NCBI RefSeq assembly: GCF_003259375.1
Contig: NZ_QLLN01000003.1
Span: 486,955-550,954 of the forward strand
Length of the DNA stretch: 64,000 nt
Direction of reading: 5' to 3'
Origin: Arenibacter echinorum
GTDB taxonomy: Bacteria > Bacteroidota > Bacteroidia > Flavobacteriales > Flavobacteriaceae
Made by a program: the position numbers and the translations under genes. How positions within the stretch are numbered: the stretch's first letter is position 1; each line of letters opens with the position of its first letter. The notes under the pieces are model-generated. The model did not search any database. It saw only the letters and a program-made list of their open reading frames with translations, and was not told the DNA's origin. Shown here in pieces: positions 15,366-24,218 of the stretch.

Positions 15366-16049
15366 CTATTTTTTCTTGAGTACACCCCTTAAGTCGGGAT
15401 TATAGGTAACACCTATCTGAAGTCGGTCATAATTTAAGTCAGAAAATTGATTTTTTAAGTACCCCAATTGTATACTAGTATTATCGGTCACGTTAATTCC
15501 TATTGCTGCATAAAGGCGATTTTGACCAAAAAAATCATCTTGTAGGTTGATAAAGATTTCATCGTAAAAATTAAGGAAAAAGGTATTGGTCAAAGGTAGG
15601 GTGAGCTGTAGGCGATAACGTATCCTATGCTGAATATCCTTAAGAATACCGAAATCCATAAATCTTTGTTCCAAGGTATATCTGTGTTCAAAGTTAAATT
15701 CCCACACCTTATTTTTCAGAAAAAACCGTTCAAAAATGCGGTGCTCATAAAGATGTGTTTCATTGGAAAACTCTCTAAAAGTTGAATCGGTTATAATATA
15801 GCCATATCCTAAAGTAGTCCAAGTATTGGCATCAATATGATAGTTTAAACCCGTTCTCAAAAGCAATTGATTAAAATTTTTGGCCTGTTCATAATAACGG
15901 AGTTGTGCTTCTGTGTGGATACTTAATTTGTCGCTAATCTTGTTAGTACCGAAATACATATGCCAAGATCCCAACTTGTTTTCCCCATTTACCTGTGCCT
16001 TTAACGTGAACGCTGAAATTAGCATCAGCAAGCCTAAAATTTTTCTCAT
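15366..16049 (-). CDS. DUF2490 family outer-membrane-type protein
   Basis: 227 residues. Signal peptide (about 1-20), then alternating beta-strand pattern with the DUF2490 marks GSWHMYFGTNKISDKLSIHTEAQLRYYE and FYDEIFINLQDDFFGQNRLYA. Probably a 10-12-stranded outer-membrane barrel; function unknown. It ends four bases before the hydrolase-OsmC gene, so they form an operon. Confidence 0.85.
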   Translation of the reverse strand: MRKILGLLMLISAFTLKAQVNGENKLGSWHMYFGTNKISDKLSIHTEAQLRYYEQAKNFNQLLLRTGLNYHIDANTWTTLGYGYIITDSTFREFSNETHLYEHRIFERFFLKNKVWEFNFEHRYTLEQRFMDFGILKDIQHRIRYRLQLTLPLTNTFFLNFYDEIFINLQDDFFGQNRLYAAIGINVTDNTSIQLGYLKNQFSDLNYDRLQIGVTYNPDLRGVLKKK

Positions 16050-16276
16050 ATTGTTTACTCGTTTCTTTCTTCTGTGTTTATATCTATTAATTATCTTTTT
16101 ATCTAATCTATGTTACTATCGGCCCAAAAATACATTTTCTACGGAAATTCCTGTTTTTTGGGAAATCCAGTAAATTGCATCCCATTTAGTCCTGATTCCA
16201 GACTCGATGCAGGTATCTTAAATCATGAATCAATTTTCAATATCGAAATAATGGTATTTTAAAGGAATAAGGCATA

Positions 16277-17653
16277 TCAATTGTTTTTTGCATTATTGGC
16301 TATTTGCTCCAACTTCTCCGCTATGGATTCCTTGGACAACCATTTTCCCCTTACCATGACACCTGAAATATCTTTTAGCGCCGAAATATCCAATAAGGGA
16401 TTGGAATTTAATAATACCAAATCTGCATCCAAACCTTCCTTTACACTTCCAAAGATATCTTCCATCCCGAAGAAAATGGCCGGGTTAATGGTGCCGGATT
16501 GTAAAATCTCCAAAGAAGTGAGTCCAGCCTCTATCATCCCTTCAACCTCATGATGAATGGAAAAGCCGGGAACGTTGAACAATTGGGGCGCATCTGAACC
16601 CAATAACATACCATGTCCATTCTCTTGTAGCTTTCGGATCAACTGTCTTCTTACAGCTGTAAACTTAGTCCATTGCTCTTCGTTAAAACCGGTTTCAGGT
16701 TTTGTGGATGCATCCTTTCTTCTCTTCCAATCCTCCAAAGTGGAAACGGGCATGTACTTCATTTCCGGTTGCTTCAACAATTCGTCAGAACTGACTGGGG
16801 CAAACCACCTCTCAAATAAACTCTGTGTGGGTACCACCCAAACCTGATTCTTCTTGGACAGCGTCACCAATTCATCAATTTTGGAAGTATCGGCAAGAGA
16901 GGTAAAGGAGTAACCGAAAAACCCATTGGCAGAAGGATCAACGCCTTCTGATTCAGGTACAAGTCCTTCCAAATAGCCATCTACATGGTCTATGGAAGCA
17001 TATTTACTTTCCAGGGCGTGGCGTATACCAACCATTACGGGCACATGGCCGGCAAAAGGAATGTTGAGTTCATTGGCCGTTTCCACCATTTGATCAAAAA
17101 CCTCCAACTGCATACCCGGGTGTATTTTAAGAAAATCGTATCCCTCGTTCTTATAAGCGGTAACTTTCTCTACAGCCTCTTCCTTAGTGGTAACGGAATT
17201 GCCATTAAAAGAAGGACTGGACGTAAAAATCCGGGGACTCAAAACTTCCCCTTTTAATGCCTTTTCCCTTAAATCCAGATGGGTAGGGTGACCCAACATT
17301 CCCCTAATGGTGGTAATGCCATTGGAAAGGTAGAGATATAAAGTTTCCTCTATACGGGTGTTGCTGGTAGGGGGCTGTGGAATGTGCGCGTGCATTTCTG
17401 CCAGTCCGGGAATAAGGTATTTATCCCTAGCTTCAATTTTATTAGGATAATCCTCAGCGTTCTCTAACGATTCGACTATTTTCTTGATTTTTCCGGAGTC
17501 TATTACTACCTGCCTATTCTGCAGGATATCACCGTTGCTAACATCAACAATATTGACATCTGTTATCAATATGGCTGTTGGGCTAATACTTTCCTTTTTT
17601 TGGGAACAGGAAAGAAAAGTTACAAAACAAATGAGTAAACTAATTTTTTTCAT
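16277..17653 (-). CDS. Amidohydrolase-family lipoprotein
   Basis: 458 residues with a lipoprotein signal (LICFVTFLSC). Amidohydrolase TIM barrel with metal motifs EMHAHIP, KIHPGM (Lys likely carbamylated), AGHVPV, SIDHVDGYL and LGSDAPQ. Closest to the imidazolonepropionase-like group, whose members cleave dipeptides or other cyclic or linear amides. It is probably in the periplasm or on the outer membrane. The substrate cannot be read from the sequence. It is transcribed alone. Confidence 0.85.
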   Translation of the reverse strand: MKKISLLICFVTFLSCSQKKESISPTAILITDVNIVDVSNGDILQNRQVVIDSGKIKKIVESLENAEDYPNKIEARDKYLIPGLAEMHAHIPQPPTSNTRIEETLYLYLSNGITTIRGMLGHPTHLDLREKALKGEVLSPRIFTSSPSFNGNSVTTKEEAVEKVTAYKNEGYDFLKIHPGMQLEVFDQMVETANELNIPFAGHVPVMVGIRHALESKYASIDHVDGYLEGLVPESEGVDPSANGFFGYSFTSLADTSKIDELVTLSKKNQVWVVPTQSLFERWFAPVSSDELLKQPEMKYMPVSTLEDWKRRKDASTKPETGFNEEQWTKFTAVRRQLIRKLQENGHGMLLGSDAPQLFNVPGFSIHHEVEGMIEAGLTSLEILQSGTINPAIFFGMEDIFGSVKEGLDADLVLLNSNPLLDISALKDISGVMVRGKWLSKESIAEKLEQIANNAKNN

Positions 17654-17773
17654 GTGGATATAGGTTTAAAGTTAATACGTATTGCCGTTATTGGTGGCAG
17701 GGGGAATTAACCAATCTGGACAAGTTGTTTTGTCCAGAATTAATTATTTAACCTAGTCTGAAAAATAAGGGAT

Positions 17774-18508
17774 CTACCTGTTTCTAACGTAAATTAATTT
17801 AAACCGTCCCTTAACATTTTCGCGTTGGTCTATTTCAAAGTTTTTAATGGACTTTATCAATGGCGTCAATTTTTGAAAACCATAATTTCGCGAATCAAAA
17901 TTGGGCTGCTTTTTTTGAAGAAGACTACCAACATCTCCCAAGAAAGCCCAACCATCATCATCGGCAAGATCGGAAATAGTGGAAGCAATAAGCTTAATTT
18001 CCTTTTGGGTAATTTTGTCCACATTGTCTTTCTTAGCCCTTTTGCTATCTGTAGTTTCAGAGGAACTTTCCTCTGTTTGGTTTTTCAGGATTTCAATATA
18101 AATAAATTTATCACATGCTACAATAAAGGGGTTCGGGGTTTTCTTTTCCCCAATTCCGATCACGTTCATACCGGCTTCCCTTAACCTAGTGGCCAATCGG
18201 GTAAAATCGCTATCGCTGGAAACAATACAAAAACCACTGACCTTATTGGAATACAAAATATCCATGGCATCAATGATCATAGCAGAGTCGGTAGCATTTT
18301 TGCCCGTGGTATAAGCATATTGTTGAATTGGGGTTATGGCATTTTCCAACAACAAATTCTTCCATTTGGACAATTTGGGATTGGTCCAGTCACCATATAT
18401 TCTTTTTATGGTGGGGTTGCCATATTTGGCAATTTCCTCCATCATCTCCTTTACATAGGCAGAGGGAATATTGTCACCGTCTATTAATACTGCTAGATTT
18501 ATGTCCAT
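17774..18508 (-). CDS. NYN-domain ribonuclease-like protein with LOTUS domain
   Basis: 244 residues. N-terminal NYN/PIN-like domain (about 1-150) with acidic active-site residues in LIDGDNIP, ATDSAMIIDAMD and VSSDSDFTRLA. C-terminal OST-HTH/LOTUS domain (about 165-240; DDDGWAFLGDVGSLL, FDSRNYGFQKL). NYN-LOTUS proteins of the LabA/DUF88 type are presumed RNA-processing enzymes, with LOTUS binding RNA. Last gene of a minus-strand series that starts with the M28 peptidase, 42 bases after YdeI-like. Confidence 0.9.
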   Translation of the reverse strand: MDINLAVLIDGDNIPSAYVKEMMEEIAKYGNPTIKRIYGDWTNPKLSKWKNLLLENAITPIQQYAYTTGKNATDSAMIIDAMDILYSNKVSGFCIVSSDSDFTRLATRLREAGMNVIGIGEKKTPNPFIVACDKFIYIEILKNQTEESSSETTDSKRAKKDNVDKITQKEIKLIASTISDLADDDGWAFLGDVGSLLQKKQPNFDSRNYGFQKLTPLIKSIKNFEIDQRENVKGRFKLIYVRNR

Positions 18509-18550
18509 TTTAATGAATTATTGTTTTTAGATTTTTACGAAGCTAACCAT

Positions 18551-19123
18551 TTATTGGTCGCGCGCCTTTTTATTTTTTTTGCAAAGCGATATAATGTCCC
18601 TTATCCGATTCTGCCTTGTTTCTTCCCGCTTGGCTTGGTAAAGCCAATAAAGATAGCTTTTTCTATAACTGACGGCAAAACCCTGATAGTTAACATAGGC
18701 TGTCGGCTCCACATCGAATGCAAGTTGCAAATCCTCTGGGATAACGCCATTTTCAACATCGTCCATAGCATTCCAGGAACCATCCACTTTTGCCTCCTTA
18801 ATTTTCGCCACTCCACTTGAATGCATTTCTCCCTGAGTTTTGAGTTCTTTAATATAGGTTTTGTTTAGTTTACTCCAAACACTTTTTGGCTTTCTGGGGC
18901 AAAAATATTGCCGTCGTTTTCCTTCCCCAAGGCTTTTGACCGTACTGTCTATCCATCCAAAACACAGGGCAACCTTTACAGCATCTTCCCAACGCATACT
19001 ATCCTTTTCATGGGCTACTTTGTAAAAAATGAGATGTACACCATTACTGTTGGCGTGATTGGTCTCTAACCAAGCGCGCCATTCGACGTCCGATTTAAAA
19101 TAAAATTGTTCAATTTCTTTCAA
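18551..19123 (-). CDS. YdeI/OmpD-associated family protein
   Basis: 190 residues, cytosolic. Family marks are EWRAWLETNHANSNGVHLIFYK near the start, RWEDAVKVALCFGWIDS, and a C-terminal helical part (TARESYLYWLYQAKR-like, ending in a basic tail). The family was linked to resistance to antimicrobial peptides and bacteriocins in Enterobacteria, but the molecular action is unknown. Starts three bases after the M1 peptidase stop, thus in the same operon. Confidence 0.85.
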   Translation of the reverse strand: MKEIEQFYFKSDVEWRAWLETNHANSNGVHLIFYKVAHEKDSMRWEDAVKVALCFGWIDSTVKSLGEGKRRQYFCPRKPKSVWSKLNKTYIKELKTQGEMHSSGVAKIKEAKVDGSWNAMDDVENGVIPEDLQLAFDVEPTAYVNYQGFAVSYRKSYLYWLYQAKREETRQNRIRDIISLCKKNKKARDQ

Positions 19124-19126
19124 GAA

Positions 19127-20749
19127 TTAAATTTTCTTATGTTCAACATAAAAGTTCCTATTCACATTTACCGATAGTACATCCTTTTTAAAAGATTTGG
19201 ATTTCCAATCGGAGGTGGGATAAAACCAGTCTTCAGTACCGTTTACATTGATTTTTAGAGGCATATCAAAACCATTTACAATGTTGGTATATCTATAACT
19301 CAGTTGTTTTCCTTTTACCTGGTATTCCAGCACTGGTAACTTAGCGGTACGTAGATATTGGTCAAAAAATTGGGCAAGGTCTATACCAGAAGTCCTACTG
19401 ATATATTCTTCTATCTGTTTTGTAGTTACTGTCTTATGGTAGAACTCCGAATTGAGACCTCGCAAAATGATCCGCCATTTTTCATCATTGTCCACCAGTT
19501 GCCTTATGGTATGCAGCATATTGGCACCCTTGGAGTACATGTCCCCAGAACCTTTTTGATTAACGTCATAGATACCAATGATTGGCTTGTCGTTTTGAAT
19601 GTTGTTCCTAGTACCAATAACATAGTCCGATGCGGCTTCTTTACCAAAGTGGTAATCCACATACAAATTTTCCGAATAAGCGGTAAAGCCCTCATGGACC
19701 CACATGTCTGCTATATCCTTGTAAGTTATATTATTGGCAAACCATTCATGACCCGATTCATGGATAAGTATAAAATCGAATTTTAGGCCCCAACCCGTTT
19801 TTGAAACGTCGCTGCCCAAATATCCATTCTTGAACTGATTACCGTAGGTAACCGAACTTTGATGTTCCATCCCCAGGTATGGTACTTCCACCAACTTATA
19901 GCCGTCTTCGTAAAAAGGGTAGGGGCCAAACCAATGCTCTAGGGCCTCCATCATCATTGGAGCCTGTTTAAACTGCTCTTTTGCTTTTTCCTCATTGTCC
20001 CGAAGCACATAATAGTCCATCGCCAATTTTCCCTTTTCCCCATGATAGATTTCGCCAAAATGGACATAATCGCCCATATTAATATTTACCCCATAATTGT
20101 TGATGGGATTGGCCACATACCAATGATAGGTATTGCTATCTTTTTTTTCCTCCACTTTTAGAAGCCTGCCATTGGAGACATCCATCAAGTCTTTTGGAGT
20201 TGTGATGTTTATGGCCATGCTATCTACCTCGTCGTACATATGGTCCTTATTTGGCCACCAAACACTGGCTCCCAGACCTTGACAGGAAGTGGCTACAAAG
20301 TGTTTGCCATTGTTATCTTTTTTCCATGAAAAACCTCCGTCCCATGGGGCTCGGACCGCCTCTTTGGGATGACCAGAGTAATACACTTTTATTTCATTAA
20401 TGTCCCCTTTCAATTGTGGCTTCTTAAGGGTGACAAAATGGGCATTCCCATTAGATTCCCATTTTAAATTTTCTCCATCTTGTGTGACCTTTTCAATAAT
20501 TAAAGGTGGTTGAAGGTCTACCTGCAGCAACTGCTTTTCTTCCAATACAGTATAGCGAATTATATTACTCCCCGAAATGAATTTATCCTCCGGTTTCACC
20601 TCAACACTCAAATTATAAAAATTAAGGTCCCACCAAGAGCGCTCCAAGGTAATACTACCTCTTAGTGAGTCCTGTTCAGTATAATTTGGTTGTTGCGCAT
20701 AGGCGGAAAGTCCAATAGCCAACAACAATGTTGTTGTTATTTTTTTCAT
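19127..20749 (-). CDS. M1-family zinc aminopeptidase-like metallopeptidase
   Basis: 540 residues from the ATG at 20749, which overlaps the upstream stop codon as ATGA and gives a proper signal peptide (MKKITTTLLLAIGLSAYAQ). Zinc site HESGH (330-334) with third ligand Glu353 in WVHEGFTAY; substrate loop GMEHQSSVTYG. N-terminal beta domain (about 30-225), catalytic domain (about 230-460). Missing the long C-terminal ARM domain of classical PepN, as in many Bacteroidota secreted M1 enzymes. Degrades peptides outside the cytoplasm. It belongs to the M28-DLH-M1-YdeI-NYN series. Confidence 0.92.
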   Translation of the reverse strand: MKKITTTLLLAIGLSAYAQQPNYTEQDSLRGSITLERSWWDLNFYNLSVEVKPEDKFISGSNIIRYTVLEEKQLLQVDLQPPLIIEKVTQDGENLKWESNGNAHFVTLKKPQLKGDINEIKVYYSGHPKEAVRAPWDGGFSWKKDNNGKHFVATSCQGLGASVWWPNKDHMYDEVDSMAINITTPKDLMDVSNGRLLKVEEKKDSNTYHWYVANPINNYGVNINMGDYVHFGEIYHGEKGKLAMDYYVLRDNEEKAKEQFKQAPMMMEALEHWFGPYPFYEDGYKLVEVPYLGMEHQSSVTYGNQFKNGYLGSDVSKTGWGLKFDFILIHESGHEWFANNITYKDIADMWVHEGFTAYSENLYVDYHFGKEAASDYVIGTRNNIQNDKPIIGIYDVNQKGSGDMYSKGANMLHTIRQLVDNDEKWRIILRGLNSEFYHKTVTTKQIEEYISRTSGIDLAQFFDQYLRTAKLPVLEYQVKGKQLSYRYTNIVNGFDMPLKINVNGTEDWFYPTSDWKSKSFKKDVLSVNVNRNFYVEHKKI

Positions 20750-21534
20750 TTTAAAAGAGTTATTAATTTCTTCCATGACTTCTCGTAAGCCATATTATTT
20801 GGTCCATAAGCTTCTTCGGCACCCCTGCTCATAAAAGCATGGCCTGCGTCTTCATATATGTCAAAAGAATAAAGGTTACCATAATCCTTCATAGTTTTTT
20901 CAGTGTCCGGAATTGTCCCATTTACCCTATTATCGGCCGCACCATAAAAACCGTAGACTGGAGATTTAATGTTTTTTAAGGTAGTTAAATCCTTTGGGGC
21001 CGTGCCGTAATAAACCATCACACTTTCCAGATCCGGGTTTTGGGCCGCATAACTAAAACTCTGAGATCCTCCCCAACCAAATCCAACTACCGAAATTTTC
21101 CCATTGACGGAAGGGTCATTTTTAACGTAATTATAGACCAAGTTCAAATCTTTTGTTACTTGCTCTTGGTCCAGGGCATAAATGGCATCCCTCACTTTAT
21201 CTATATTCTCAAAATCGGTCGTTTTTTCAACACCCTCAACGCTGTTGGATATTAGATCTGGGGCAATTACCAAAAATCCCTGGCCTGCCACCTTCTTGGA
21301 AAAGGCCATAATCCATTCATTCAATCCCAAATTTTCGTGAATTATTATGACAGCGTTGGTAGCTGTACCGCTTTCAGGATGTACAACCAAAGCCTTTAAT
21401 ACGCTGCCGTTATCCCTTTCGAAATCTACCCATTCCTGATGTATGGGGATTTCGGAAAGCTGCTTTGATCCTTGGGCCGTTAAAATCCCACTAAAGCCCA
21501 ACATGAGGACAAATAATTTCAAATTTAATTTCAT
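20746..21534 (-). CDS. Dienelactone-hydrolase-family protein lacking the nucleophile
   Basis: 262 residues with signal peptide (about 1-20). Alpha/beta-hydrolase fold with the DLH marks IIIHENLGLNEW, VIAPDL, an Asp-bearing loop YGAADNRV and the catalytic His in DAGHAFMS. At the nucleophile elbow the usual Cys (GFCWGG in close relatives) is Gly153 (GFGWGG, codon GGT). One base change from TGT would explain it. Unless another residue acts, the enzyme should be catalytically dead or have a changed activity. Its stop overlaps the M1 start by four bases. Confidence 0.85.
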   Translation of the reverse strand: MKLNLKLFVLMLGFSGILTAQGSKQLSEIPIHQEWVDFERDNGSVLKALVVHPESGTATNAVIIIHENLGLNEWIMAFSKKVAGQGFLVIAPDLISNSVEGVEKTTDFENIDKVRDAIYALDQEQVTKDLNLVYNYVKNDPSVNGKISVVGFGWGGSQSFSYAAQNPDLESVMVYYGTAPKDLTTLKNIKSPVYGFYGAADNRVNGTIPDTEKTMKDYGNLYSFDIYEDAGHAFMSRGAEEAYGPNNMAYEKSWKKLITLLK

Positions 21535-21568
21535 AAAATTTAGTTCTAATTGTCCTATTTTACCTTTT

Positions 21569-22900
21569 TTACTTTAAAATTGCATTGGGAAACACCACTA
21601 CACTTTCAAAACCGTTTTTCCCAACTGCAGACACCCCAAAGAAAAAATTGTCGAGCACTACACCTTCCAAGGTATATTCCGAAACATCACCAACAAATCT
21701 GCTATGGTCCCAAGTAGAGGAAGTGGTATCCCTCCAATAAATTTTATATCCGGTTACGCCAGGCACCTTGCTCCATTGAAACTTTGCCGATGGTTCTACA
21801 ATACCCCCAATACTTACCTCTTTGGGAGCTGGGGGTGCCCATGCCAACGAAGCCAGATTAATGGCGTTCACTGATGTCAATTTTTTGGCATAGTCAAAAT
21901 TTACATGTTCTAAAACATCTCCATAAGCTATTCCATTTTCTACCCGAATATCTTGATGCTGTTGGGTGTAATTTTCATGTGCCTCCATTATCCTTATTCC
22001 GGCATAGCCCGCATCATTAAAAGGGCGGTGGTGGCCACCACGTCCAAACCTATCCAATCTATAAATCATCATTGGGTTCATTTCGGGCATATAGGTTTTC
22101 ACGTTCATATAAACATAACGAGCCAATTGTCTGGAAATTCCGTCCACTTCCCCTCCATAAAACCTGCGCATATTTCTTTCCCTTTCCGTCTCTGTAGGGG
22201 GCACAGGTTCGGAAAAAATCCTAAAATCGGTATTGCTAATAATTCCATCTCCCCCCTTAATATTGCCTATCATATCGTTATTGAATATTCCAATAATATC
22301 CCATCCCTTTTCCTTGGCACTTTTTACCAGGCCCTGGCCTCCAAAAAGACCTTGTTCCTCTCCTGAAAGTCCTAGATATATTATACTGTTCTCAAATTTA
22401 TAATTTGATAGTACCCTTGCGGCCTCTATAGTCCCCGCCATTCCACTGGCATTATCATTGGCGCCCGGCGAATCGGAAATGTAATTATTGGCATCGCTGA
22501 CACGTGAATCAATATCCCCACTCATAATAATATAGCGATCCGGATATGTGGTGCCCCTTTGAATGGCCATAACATTAACTACCCAGACATCCTTAGGTAT
22601 CCGAGTGCTTTCTTCCTTTTTAACCAGGTCCCTTTGATAGCTTACTTCAAGGCAATTATTGCAGTTATTGGAAATTCTATCGAACTCACTTTTGACCCAT
22701 CGTCTTGCTGCTCCTATTCCCCTGGTATAGGAAATTGTATCACTCAAGGTATGGCGTGTACCAAAATTCACCATAGTGGTGACATCTTTTTTAATTCTTT
22801 CGGCCGAAACCTTGCTCATTATATCATAGATGCGCTGGTCTGTTTGCCCAATTAAGCAAAAAGAGAATAGAAATATACAAGCTATAGCAAATTTGTGCAT
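21569..22900 (-). CDS. M28-family secreted aminopeptidase with FnIII-like tail
   Basis: 443 residues, signal peptide about 1-18. M28 zinc peptidase core (about 30-345) with SPGANDNASG (bridging Asp), GEEQGLFGG (catalytic Glu and Glu ligand), FNNDMIGN (Asp ligand) and a late His in GGHHRPFND. The first His ligand, normally in GHYDS, reads SGDIDSR here, that is Asp in place of His. C-terminal fibronectin-type III-like domain (about 355-440; GVTGYKIYWRDTTSS). Probably exported to degrade peptides. First gene of the series down to the NYN gene. Confidence 0.87.
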   Translation of the reverse strand: MHKFAIACIFLFSFCLIGQTDQRIYDIMSKVSAERIKKDVTTMVNFGTRHTLSDTISYTRGIGAARRWVKSEFDRISNNCNNCLEVSYQRDLVKKEESTRIPKDVWVVNVMAIQRGTTYPDRYIIMSGDIDSRVSDANNYISDSPGANDNASGMAGTIEAARVLSNYKFENSIIYLGLSGEEQGLFGGQGLVKSAKEKGWDIIGIFNNDMIGNIKGGDGIISNTDFRIFSEPVPPTETERERNMRRFYGGEVDGISRQLARYVYMNVKTYMPEMNPMMIYRLDRFGRGGHHRPFNDAGYAGIRIMEAHENYTQQHQDIRVENGIAYGDVLEHVNFDYAKKLTSVNAINLASLAWAPPAPKEVSIGGIVEPSAKFQWSKVPGVTGYKIYWRDTTSSTWDHSRFVGDVSEYTLEGVVLDNFFFGVSAVGKNGFESVVVFPNAILK

Positions 22901-22970
22901 TCGTCTTGGTTTTTAACTTGGTAATTTACGTTTATCCGTAAAATTAGCTTCTTAATTATTTGTTAAGTCC

Positions 22971-24152
22971 TCATTTTCGCATTGCCCATATTCCTAGGAT
23001 AGGACCTATGCCCAGAATAGTAAAAATATAGCTGGAATCTACAACTTCCATCCAGTAAGTTAGCAATTGTATGCTGATTATACTTATGGAGAAACCAATG
23101 CAGTTTACCAGGGTAAGAGCTGTACCCTTTAACTCCAAAGGTACTGCAGACGCAACCAAGGTGGAGAATTGGGGCGAATCTGAAACAACAAACATTCCCC
23201 AAAGGCAAAATGCCAATAAGAATAGGTACGAGGGCATTAGAAAAAATAATGGGGAGATCACACATAGTAAGCCAGAAAGCATCAATGAAATTACGGCTAT
23301 TTTCCTACTTCCCCATCTAAGTGCAAAATTTCCGCCAATGGCACATGAAATACCGCCCAGACCAATAATGGAAAATGTCCACAAGGAAAATGGAAGATGG
23401 TTATTATGAGTGGAATTGTAAGTTTTAATCGCAAAAGGAATGAAGGCCCAGAAGGCATATAGTTCCCACATATGCCCAAAGTAGCCTATTGCCGCTTTCT
23501 TGAAGGCAGGAATCTTAAAAAGTGCTATTCCAGCCTTTAGTTGCAACACCTTACTAGGTTTTCTAAATGGACCATCGGGGATCATAAAATAAATGGTTGC
23601 CCCACCTAGAATAGTCAAGAAGGTGGTTATTTTAATGACAATGGTATAATCTTCGCTCAATTTCAAACCTTGTAGCAAATGTGGAAATGCCGTACCCAAC
23701 ACCAAGGCACCTACCAAATATCCCAGGGCCTTGCCCAGGCCTTTTTCATAGTAATCAGCCGCGATCTTCATCCCTACAGGGTATATGCCCGAAAGGAAAA
23801 AACCGGCACCTAATCTTGCCATAAAAAGTGTTGTATTGGAAATGTCCTGAAACAGAAGCACCATATTACATATTGCAGCCGAGAAGGCACTGAACATAAA
23901 GACTTTGGAAGGGGAATAGCGATCAGCAATCATAAAAATAGCAAACACCAAGGTGCCCAAAATAAAACCTATTTGAACCGAAGACAGCACATAGCCAATA
24001 ATTTCCGTTCCCAACCCAGTACTTAAGATAAGGTCATCCAAAACGGCGTTCCCTGCAAACCACAAAGAGGTACACGCAAATTGCGAAACAATAATGATGG
24101 GGAGTATATACGACCCCGACTTCAGTTTGTTATTGGGCTTCACAAAGGGCAT
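22971..24152 (-). CDS. MFS transporter
   Basis: 393 residues with about 12 predicted transmembrane helices. It shows the MFS loop 2-3 motif in degenerate form (FMIADRYSPSKVFM) and ARLGAGFFLSGIYPVGMKI in helix 4-5. No substrate can be named; the family has members exporting drugs or importing nitrate and sugars. It lies between otsAB and the peptidase series with 66-70-base gaps on both sides. Confidence 0.85.
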   Translation of the reverse strand: MPFVKPNNKLKSGSYILPIIIVSQFACTSLWFAGNAVLDDLILSTGLGTEIIGYVLSSVQIGFILGTLVFAIFMIADRYSPSKVFMFSAFSAAICNMVLLFQDISNTTLFMARLGAGFFLSGIYPVGMKIAADYYEKGLGKALGYLVGALVLGTAFPHLLQGLKLSEDYTIVIKITTFLTILGGATIYFMIPDGPFRKPSKVLQLKAGIALFKIPAFKKAAIGYFGHMWELYAFWAFIPFAIKTYNSTHNNHLPFSLWTFSIIGLGGISCAIGGNFALRWGSRKIAVISLMLSGLLCVISPLFFLMPSYLFLLAFCLWGMFVVSDSPQFSTLVASAVPLELKGTALTLVNCIGFSISIISIQLLTYWMEVVDSSYIFTILGIGPILGIWAMRK

Positions 24153-24218
24153 GTAAGAACAGATATGATCAAAAATAGTCGCAACAACCTACATTTGATT
24201 ACGCAAGATTTTATTTTT

